This document shows, piece after piece, positions 1 to 5,174 of a DNA stretch of 5,174 bases (position 1 is the first letter of the stretch; every line of letters starts with the position of its first letter). The stretch is from an uncultured Planctomycetaceae bacterium. GTDB lineage: Bacteria; Planctomycetota; Planctomycetia; Pirellulales; JACPPG01. The stretch is from contig CAMFLN010000317.1 of NCBI GenBank assembly GCA_945957305.1, positions 1-5,174 of the forward strand. The letters run 5' to 3'. The notes beneath the pieces are model-generated. The model had not been told where the DNA came from, made no database searches, and saw only the letters and a program-made list of their open reading frames with translations. The translations under genes and the position numbers were made by a program.

Positions 1-935
1 GCACCAAGCTCTACGGCCCGTTCGCCAGCGCGGGCAGCCTGCGTGGCGCGATTCAGGTGCTGCAAAAGATTTTTAAATTTCGGACCTGCAGCCTGGATAT
101 CGAAGACGGGGATGAAAAATGGCGCTGGTTTCGGCCCTGTTTGTTGCACAGTATTCAGCAGTGCACGGCTCCGTGCAATTTGCGCATCTCGAAGGAAGAG
201 TATCGTCGTGACATTGCCCGCTTGCGGATGTTCCTGGAGGGAAAGAAGACCTCGCTGTTGAAGGAGATGCGCGCGGAAATGACGGCCGCCGCAGCCGAGT
301 TGAAATTCGAAAAGGCGGCCCGCCTGCGCGACGAAATCATCGCGCTCGAAACGCTCGACCGGCGTGGCGAGTTGGACACGCATGTGCAGCCGGAAGTGTT
401 CTACATCGATCCGAAGAAGGGGCTGACCGGATTGAAAAAAGTTTTGCAGCTCGACGAAGCCCCCCGCACGATCGAAGGCGTCGACATCGCGCACCTGGGG
501 GGCGGAGAGACCGTGGCCAGCCTGGTGCAGTTCATCGATGGTCTGCCGTTCAAGCCTGGTTACAAGCGGTTTAAAATTCGCGGCGTGACGGGCATCGACG
601 ACTTTGCCAGCATTCACGAAGTCGTGGCCCGCCGCTTCAAGCGGCTCGAAGACGAAGGCGAGGTCTTTCCGGACCTGCTGCTGGTCGATGGGGGCCGCGG
701 CCAATTGAACGCCGCTATGGCCGCCTTTCGCGAACTCGAGATCAAGCCCCCCACGGTCATCTCGCTGGCCAAGCGCGAGGAAGAGATCTACGTCGACCAA
801 TTGCCCGACCCCCTGCGATTGAGCCGTCATTCGTACGCCCTGCGGCTGTTGCAGTATGTGCGTGACGAAGCCCACCGATTTGCACAGCATTACCACCATA
901 TTTTGCGGCGCAAATCGACGCTGGGTGAGTCGTAA
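1..935 (+). CDS. uvrC: UvrC-family excinuclease subunit, C-terminal part (5' end cut by window edge), compact form
   Basis: UvrC makes the dual incisions around UvrB-bound DNA lesions in cytoplasmic nucleotide excision repair. The frame is open from base 3, giving 310 visible residues; the GIY-YIG 3'-incision domain lies upstream. Seen in order: the GPFASAG segment that follows the GIY-YIG domain; four cysteines (codons at 87, 138, 162, 174; spacing C-x16-C-x7-C-x3-C, including RPCLL and CTAPC), matching the Fe-S ligand region of UvrC; a UVR motif that contacts UvrB (about 255-350, with KFEKAARLRDEI); and the RNase H-like 5'-incision domain with GVDIAH, LLVDGGRGQL and VRDEAHRF, which carry the expected Asp/Asp/His catalytic residues. 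Two oddities: only about 40 residues separate the UVR motif from GVDIAH, against roughly 130-150 in canonical UvrC, and the protein ends at RRKSTLGES with no helix-hairpin-helix domain. Neither looks like a frameshift. Family assignment is firm; whether it is the main UvrC or a paralogue is open. Confidence 0.93.
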   Translation, partial: TKLYGPFASAGSLRGAIQVLQKIFKFRTCSLDIEDGDEKWRWFRPCLLHSIQQCTAPCNLRISKEEYRRDIARLRMFLEGKKTSLLKEMRAEMTAAAAELKFEKAARLRDEIIALETLDRRGELDTHVQPEVFYIDPKKGLTGLKKVLQLDEAPRTIEGVDIAHLGGGETVASLVQFIDGLPFKPGYKRFKIRGVTGIDDFASIHEVVARRFKRLEDEGEVFPDLLLVDGGRGQLNAAMAAFRELEIKPPTVISLAKREEEIYVDQLPDPLRLSRHSYALRLLQYVRDEAHRFAQHYHHILRRKSTLGES

Positions 936-1127
936 CGGTCGCAACCGGCACGACCCGTCACTGCGGGGTATTCGCAGGACGCGTTTTATCAGCTTGTGTC
1001 GAAAGATTCTTTGGCGGTGGCCCGGGAATCGCACCCACGGGCAGCGCTCGCGGTGGTACCATAGCGGTTCTGCTACGCTTGCGCACGTCACCGCCTGCCC
1101 TCTTCCCTATCCGAAACTGCGACGATT

Positions 1128-3506
1128 GTGAAACCGACTTTCTTCGAACGATACAGCCGACTGATCATGGCCGTGGCGATCCTTGTTTTGCCCGTGCTGG
1201 TCTATGGGGCTCACAAGGCCGCCGAAACGAATCGCAACGACGTCAAAGACTGGCTCCCCGCGACCTTTGACGAAACCAAGGATTACCACTGGTTTCAGAC
1301 CCACTTCGAAAATGAAACCCAGGTATTGGTCAGTTGGGAAGGAGCGACGCTCGATGATCCGCGCGTGGAAAAATTTGCTCGCCTCCTGACGCCGCGTACA
1401 GAGGACGCGCACAGCCCGATCGACACGGAATTGTTCGCGAGCGTGCTTACTGGTCCAGATCTCGTGCAGAAGTTGACCAACCCGCCAACCAATTTGACAC
1501 GCTCGGAAGCGGTGGCTCGGCTGGCCGGCTTGCTCGTGGGCAAGGACGGCAACAAAACCAGCGTCGTGGTGTCCTTGACACAAAAGGCGCAGCTGAACCT
1601 CCATCACACGCTGGACGAACTGTATCGCGCTGCTGAGTTAGCGACCGGTCTGCCGCACGAACAGATTTTCATGGGGGGCCCGCCCGTCGACAACGTCGCG
1701 ATTGACCTCGAGGGCCAAAAAACTTTACGTCAACTCGCGCTGTTTTCTGCACTTGTCGGCTTGGGGCTTTCCTACTGGTGTATGCGGCAGCTCTATTTGA
1801 CGGGCCTGATCATCGCGTGCGCCATTTATAGCGCCGTGCTCGCGCTGTCGGCTGTCTATTTCACCGGTAACACCATGGATGCGATCCTGTATTCCATGCC
1901 GCCGGTCGTGTACACCGCGTCCCTGTCAGGCGCAATCCATATTTTGAACTATTACCGCGGCACGGTGCAGGAGTTTGGGTTAGAGGGGGCGCCGGCGCGC
2001 GCCTTGCGTCGCGCGTTCGTCCCCTGCGCTTTGTCGGCTGGCACGACCGCTATCGGGCTCGTCTCGTTGTGCACGAGCGAATTGGTCCCGATTCGCTCGT
2101 TCGGCTTCTACGCCTCACTGGGGGTCATGGGAACACTCACGCTGTTGTTCTTGTGCGTCCCTTCAGCGTTACAAATCTGGCCGCCGCGTCTGACTGCAGC
2201 ACCGGCAGCCGACCCGGTTTCTGCGGCGCGTCATCCCTCGGTGCTCGGCCGTGTTGGGTTGCGCTTAGCCTGGGGAATCGTCCGACACAATGGCCTGGTG
2301 TGTTTGCTCTTCGCGATCACCCTGGTCGGCTTTGGCATCGGGGCCTGGTGGATTAAAACCTCGGTCAGCATTGGCAACTTGTTTTCGCCCGACGCCGAGG
2401 TCGTCAAGAACTATGCTTGGCTCGAACAGAACCTGGGCGGACTGGTGCCGACCGAGGTCGTGTTGGTCTTCGACAACCACAGCAATAAACAGAAATTCCT
2501 CGAACGGCTGGAGCTTGTCGATCGAATTCAACGGCATCTGCAATCTATGCCCGAGATTTCGAGCACGATGTCTGCCGCCACGTTCACTCCTCCCTTGCCC
2601 GAGAAGGAAGGTTCCGCACGCTCCTCGCGCCCCGGCGGTGCCCTTGGCCGTCTGGTGATGCGTAATCCTGACTATGTGCGGCGTGACGTGCTCAACAAAC
2701 AACTTTCCCAACATCGCCGCGAGTATGAGCTGGGCGATTATCTGAGCCACGACACCGCGGATGGCAAGGACGACGACCTGTGGCGTGTCAGCCTGCGTTT
2801 GCTTGGTTCCGAAAACATTGACTACGGCCAATTCGTCCACGTCATTCAACGCGAGATTGAACCGTCGCTCGCGGACGTGCGAGCCAAGAAGATCGAGGGC
2901 GTTTCGGCCGTCGTCACCGGAGTAACCCCGGTGGTTTACAAGGCCGAACGCGCGCTGCTCGAAGGGTTGGTCGAAAGCTTCTTCATGGCGTTTTTGATCA
3001 TGGCCGCGGTGATGGCCGTCGTATATCGCAGTCCTCCGGCCGGTCTGCTGGTGATGTTCCCCAATGTCTGGCCCATGGCGCTGGTCTTCGGCATCCTGGG
3101 TTACAGCGGCGCGGTTGTCGATATTGGCACCATGATGACCGCCAGTGTGGCTATGGGTGTTTCCGTCGATGACGCGGCCCATTACATCACCTGGTTTCGC
3201 TACGGCATCGCCAAGGGCTACGATCGCAAGACGGCAGCCATCTATGCCTATCGCAATGCGGCGGTGGCCATGGCCCAAAGCTCGATTATCGTCGGCTTCG
3301 GGCTGGCCGTCTTTGGCTTTAGCTCGTTCGTCCCGACGCGCATGTTCGGACTGTTGATGCTGCTGTTGCTCTCGTGGGGGCTGTTCGCTGATCTGGTGCT
3401 GATGCCCTCGATCCTGGCCGGACCGTTAGGCCGATTTTTCACGCACGGCATCAAGATGGAGCAGCCAGCAGATCAGCCCGCCGCGGAACTAACGGCCGCG
3501 AAGTAG
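1128..3506 (+). CDS. RND/MMPL-superfamily exporter, 12 transmembrane helices, substrate unknown
   Basis: Complete 792-residue inner-membrane protein with the duplicated RND layout. TM1 is about residues 13-29, a first extracytoplasmic domain about 30-199, and TM2-TM6 lie near 200-218, 223-245, 253-275, 297-317 and 325-348. TM7 is about 388-408, a second extracytoplasmic domain about 410-610, and TM8-TM12 lie near 611-633, 637-656, 662-686, 709-731 and 738-762. Such proteins usually export lipids or hydrophobic compounds using the proton gradient. TM10 carries GVSVDDAAHY, with the adjacent Asp681-Asp682 expected for proton relay; the matching TM4 segment (SLSGAIHIL) has Ser-Gly instead. I chose the GTG start at 1128 because it supplies the usual short cytoplasmic lead (FFERYSRLI) before TM1; no clear Shine-Dalgarno precedes it. 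The ATG at 1167 would remove that lead. No periplasmic adaptor or outer-membrane channel gene is adjacent, fitting the MMPL/COG1033-like branch rather than tripartite AcrB-type pumps. Substrate cannot be inferred. Confidence 0.9.
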   Translation: MKPTFFERYSRLIMAVAILVLPVLVYGAHKAAETNRNDVKDWLPATFDETKDYHWFQTHFENETQVLVSWEGATLDDPRVEKFARLLTPRTEDAHSPIDTELFASVLTGPDLVQKLTNPPTNLTRSEAVARLAGLLVGKDGNKTSVVVSLTQKAQLNLHHTLDELYRAAELATGLPHEQIFMGGPPVDNVAIDLEGQKTLRQLALFSALVGLGLSYWCMRQLYLTGLIIACAIYSAVLALSAVYFTGNTMDAILYSMPPVVYTASLSGAIHILNYYRGTVQEFGLEGAPARALRRAFVPCALSAGTTAIGLVSLCTSELVPIRSFGFYASLGVMGTLTLLFLCVPSALQIWPPRLTAAPAADPVSAARHPSVLGRVGLRLAWGIVRHNGLVCLLFAITLVGFGIGAWWIKTSVSIGNLFSPDAEVVKNYAWLEQNLGGLVPTEVVLVFDNHSNKQKFLERLELVDRIQRHLQSMPEISSTMSAATFTPPLPEKEGSARSSRPGGALGRLVMRNPDYVRRDVLNKQLSQHRREYELGDYLSHDTADGKDDDLWRVSLRLLGSENIDYGQFVHVIQREIEPSLADVRAKKIEGVSAVVTGVTPVVYKAERALLEGLVESFFMAFLIMAAVMAVVYRSPPAGLLVMFPNVWPMALVFGILGYSGAVVDIGTMMTASVAMGVSVDDAAHYITWFRYGIAKGYDRKTAAIYAYRNAAVAMAQSSIIVGFGLAVFGFSSFVPTRMFGLLMLLLLSWGLFADLVLMPSILAGPLGRFFTHGIKMEQPADQPAAELTAAK

Positions 3507-3583
3507 ACGCAGTGAGCAAAGTGGACGCACCGGGCAGGCGTTCGATAAACTCGACAATCAATGAACCACCGATCTCATCAACC

Positions 3584-3590
3584 TTGAGGA
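3584..3590 (+). promoter_or_regulatory. Ribosome binding site for the secreted beta-sandwich gene
   Basis: TTGAGGA, with a GAGGA core complementary to the 16S rRNA 3' end, lies six bases before the ATG at 3597. This spacing decides the start: the in-frame TTG at 3591 would sit directly against the site with no spacer, so 3597 is preferred. An in-frame TGA at 3585-3587 overlaps the site and excludes any start further upstream. It is the only clear ribosome binding site seen in the window. Confidence 0.75.
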
Positions 3591-3596
3591 TTGGCC

Positions 3597-4109
3597 ATGC
3601 ATCGAACTCGCACAGCCGCATTCGCACTGACGGTCGCTTGTCTCTTTGTTTCGTTCGTGTACGCCGAAGAACCGAAAAAGTTCAAGGACAATAAGCCCGA
3701 GGTGGTCGCCGCGGCCGCCGATGGCTCGCTCATCCTGCCGGCTAGCAAGTGCGAAGTGTACGGCAAGACTTTGGAATACATGCCCGAGGATCGGGCGCTC
3801 GGCTGGTGGAACAGCGCCGACGATCACGCGGTGTGGAAGATCTCGGGCGTGAAGCCGGGCAAATACGAACTGTGGTTCGAATGGTCGTGCGCCCCGGAAT
3901 CGGCAGACAACACGTTCGTGCTCGTGGCCGGCGAGACGCAACTCAAGGGAAAGGTCCCCTCGACGGGCTCGTGGCAGACGCACAAAAAAGCCGCCTTCGG
4001 CACGATCGAATTGACGGCCGGCACGTCGCAGCTCGACCTGCGCTCCGAAGGCAAGATCAAAGAAGCCCTCGGCGACTTCCGCGAACTAAAGCTGGTGCCG
4101 GTGAAGTAA
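3597..4109 (+). CDS. Small exported protein with a lone CBM6/galactose-binding-like beta-sandwich domain
   Basis: 170 residues from the ATG with the good ribosome binding site. Residues 1-23 form a Sec signal peptide: Arg3 and Arg5, a hydrophobic core, and a VYA|EE cleavage site. After a short charged linker (24-40), residues 42-168 read as one beta-sandwich resembling carbohydrate-binding module 6 or related galactose-binding-like folds. Supporting features are a LGWWNSADDHAVWKI strand pair (68-82), GVKPGKYELWFEWSC (84-98), a GSWQTHK segment (124-130), GTIELTAGTSQLDLRS (135-150) and a closing FRELKLVPVK strand. This domain style is commonly attached to large secreted enzymes in Planctomycetes and Verrucomicrobia; here it stands alone with no catalytic domain. 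Cys52 and Cys98 are the only cysteines in the mature chain and could form a disulfide after export. It lies 90 bases after the RND gene and converges on argS. Ligand unknown; the fold is inferred from sequence pattern, without a structural search. Confidence 0.8.
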   Translation: MHRTRTAAFALTVACLFVSFVYAEEPKKFKDNKPEVVAAAADGSLILPASKCEVYGKTLEYMPEDRALGWWNSADDHAVWKISGVKPGKYELWFEWSCAPESADNTFVLVAGETQLKGKVPSTGSWQTHKKAAFGTIELTAGTSQLDLRSEGKIKEALGDFRELKLVPVK

Positions 4110-4117
4110 TCTGCGAG

Positions 4118-4138
4118 TTGGCAAGCATTTTTTGCCGG
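4118..4138. terminator. Possible weak hairpin terminator between convergent genes
   Basis: The 38-base gap between the two convergent stop codons contains GGCAA (4120-4124) and TTGCC (4132-4136), a five-pair stem with a seven-base loop, extendable only by G-T pairs on the outside. The T-run lies in the loop and 3' arm on the plus strand, not after the stem, so this is not a classic intrinsic terminator in either direction. Position between convergent genes is the main support. Confidence 0.25.
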
Positions 4139-4147
4139 CCACGCGAG

Positions 4148-5124
4148 CTACATCTTCTCGACCACGTCGATCCCCAAGAGTGCCAGCCCTTGCTTGAGCG
4201 TGCGGGCCGTCAGGTCGCATAGCAAGAGCCGGCTCGTGCGCAGCTCGGGCGTTTCGGCTTTCAGCACTGGGCATTGGTCGAAGAACGTCGAGTACCGATT
4301 CGCCAGTTCGAACAAGTACGCTGTCAATTGATTGGGCCGGTAGTCGACCAGCACCGCGTCGAGCGCCTCGGCAAAGCGCAGAATCTCAACGGCTAGCGCG
4401 CGCTCGGCCGGCGTCGAGAGGACGATCTTTGCTGGCTCGCGGCGCAATTTTTCGATATCGACATTGCCGCGGCGAAAGATGCTGCGCACCCGGGCGTAGG
4501 CGTACTGCATGTACGTGGCCGTATTGCCGTTCATGGCCAACATCTTGTCGTAGCTGAAGACGTAGTCGCTCGTGCGGTTCTGCGACAGGTCCGCGTATTT
4601 CAGCGCCGCGATGCCGACGGTTTGCGCGATCGACTGCCGGTCGGCATCCGAGAGTTCACGCCCGTCAGGCTTGGCATCATCATTGTCGCTGACGATCTTG
4701 TGGGCCCGCTCAACCGCCTCGTCGAGCAGTCCCTCCAGGCCGACCGTATCGCCCGAGCGGGTTTTGAAGGGCCGACCGTCGTCTCCGAGCACCGTACCGA
4801 AGCTGACGTGCGCGAATTCGACGTTGTCGTAACCCCATTTCTTGGCCGTGGCAAAAAGCTGCTCGAAGTGCAAGCTCTGGCGATGATCGACCACGTAGAG
4901 TAGTGCGTCGGGATTCCAGCGTTCGCGACGGTAGGCGATCGTCGCCAGGTCGGTCGTGGCGTACAAAAAGGCTCCGTCTTTCTTGCGGACGATCATCGGC
5001 GCAGGCTGCCCCTCGATGAACACGCAGGTGGCCCCGTCGCTTTCGCGCGCGATTCCACGCTTGAGCAAATCTTCGACCACCGGCTGCAGGCGGTCGTGAT
5101 AAAAACTCTCGCCCAGCGTTTCGT
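4148..5124 (-). CDS. argS: Arginyl-tRNA synthetase, C-terminal half (5' end lost at the adapter junction)
   Basis: ArgS is a cytoplasmic class I synthetase that charges tRNA-Arg with arginine. The visible 324 residues begin ETLGESFYHDRL, a conserved internal ArgS stretch followed by VVEDLLKRGIA and GATCVFIEG. Next come KKDGAFLYATTDLATIAYR, the VDHRQSLHFEQLF segment and HVSFGTVLGDDGRPFKTRSG. The FKTRSG element (4751-4768) occupies the place of the KMSKS loop; many ArgS enzymes lack canonical KMSKS, so this is normal. The C-terminal part is the all-helical DALR anticodon-binding domain (from about TYMQYAYARVRSIFRR onward), ending with the typical LLGIDVVEKM and a TAG at 4148-4150. The HIGH motif and N-terminal additional domain are missing because genomic sequence ends at 5124. 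The in-frame GTG at 5078-5080 is an internal valine codon, not a start: conserved ArgS sequence continues upstream of it. Family identity is secure. No upstream control region is visible. Confidence 0.97.
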
Positions 5125-5174
5125 CTGTCTCTTATACACATCTCCGAGCCCACGAGACGTAGAGGAATCGCGGT
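5125..5174. other. Illumina Nextera (Tn5) adapter contamination at the contig end
   Basis: Bases 5125-5143 are CTGTCTCTTATACACATCT, the exact reverse complement of the 19-bp Tn5 mosaic end used in Nextera libraries. Bases 5144-5158 (CCGAGCCCACGAGAC) are the Nextera read-2 tail. Bases 5159-5166 (GTAGAGGA) sit where the 8-base i7 index belongs and, from memory, match index N712. The final eight bases, ATCGCGGT, agree with the start of the following P7 sequence (ATCTCGTA) at five of eight positions, as expected from low-quality read ends. Genomic sequence therefore stops at 5124. In the argS frame the adapter introduces a TAA (minus strand, 5132-5134), which explains why that gene appears to lack its upstream part. 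Confidence 0.98.

Noticed and set aside
1020..1042. GCCCG...CGGGC hairpin in the uvrC-RND gap, considered as a terminator
   Set aside because: The stem is five pairs plus two across a bulge, and no T-run follows on either strand. In GC-rich sequence this is expected by chance.
936..1127. Possible promoter, RNA gene or lost UvrC tail in the 192-base gap
   Set aside because: No -35/-10 pair with reasonable spacing, no tRNA-like fold and no HhH-like translation was found. An 91-codon plus-strand frame through here (856-1131) has no recognisable content and mostly overlaps uvrC or empty sequence.
2265..3278. A 337-codon open frame on the minus strand opposite the RND gene
   Set aside because: It lies wholly inside the well-supported RND coding region, and its product is rich in His, Gly, Asp and Arg with no recognisable domain. 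It is a mirror of the codon bias of the real gene in GC-rich DNA.
3561..3587. Eight-codon upstream frame (ATG to TGA) before the CBM-like gene, considered as a leader peptide
   Set aside because: It has no ribosome binding site of its own and no regulatory residue run or attenuator-like pairing; such a short frame is expected by chance.
3630..3641. Cys15 of the CBM-like protein, considered as a lipoprotein lipobox cysteine
   Set aside because: The preceding TVA has Thr instead of Leu at -3, and hydrophobic sequence continues past the cysteine to a good signal peptidase I site (VYA|EE), so a soluble exported protein is more likely.
3512..3694. A 60-codon plus-strand frame starting GTG between the RND and CBM-like genes
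   Set aside because: It overlaps the signal peptide of the better-supported gene in another frame, has no ribosome binding site and shows no recognisable protein content.
5125..5143. Tn5 mosaic end, considered as a natural transposon terminus
   Set aside because: It is followed directly by the Nextera read-2 tail and an index octamer, a combination that exists only in sequencing libraries. The hyperactive mosaic end is also an engineered sequence.

Overview
The window looks like a short bacterial contig, moderately GC-rich, cut inside a gene at both ends. It holds four protein genes. The composition, the compact UvrC-type repair protein, the large RND/MMPL-type exporter and a lone secreted galactose-binding-like domain together suggest a planctomycete (Planctomycetota, perhaps Pirellulales-like). 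That placement is inference from protein style; there is no rRNA or other firm taxonomic marker here.

Layout. Positions 1-935 (+) hold the C-terminal part of a UvrC-family nucleotide excision repair nuclease. Its GIY-YIG start lies off the left edge, and it is unusually compact: no C-terminal helix-hairpin-helix and a very short linker between the UVR motif and the RNase H-like domain. Positions 936-1127 are intergenic, with no convincing promoter or terminator. Positions 1128-3506 (+) encode a complete 792-residue, 12-helix RND/MMPL-family exporter. Positions 3597-4109 (+) encode a 170-residue exported protein with a CBM6/galactose-binding-like beta-sandwich, preceded by a good Shine-Dalgarno site. 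A 38-base convergent gap follows. Positions 4148-5124 (-) are the C-terminal half of arginyl-tRNA synthetase (ArgS).

The last 50 bases (5125-5174) are not genomic. They are Illumina Nextera/Tn5 adapter: the 19-bp mosaic end, the transposase read-2 tail, an 8-base index and a few degraded bases. The argS reading frame stops being biological at 5124, and any reading frame that starts in the adapter is an artefact.

The four genes do not form an obvious pathway: DNA repair, envelope export, an exported binding domain and translation. The three plus-strand genes are spaced by 192 and 90 bases, which argues against tight translational coupling. I see no mobile element, CRISPR array, RNA gene or defence system. 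The observations most worth following up are the compact UvrC architecture, the one-sided acidic pair in the RND protein, and the adapter contamination.
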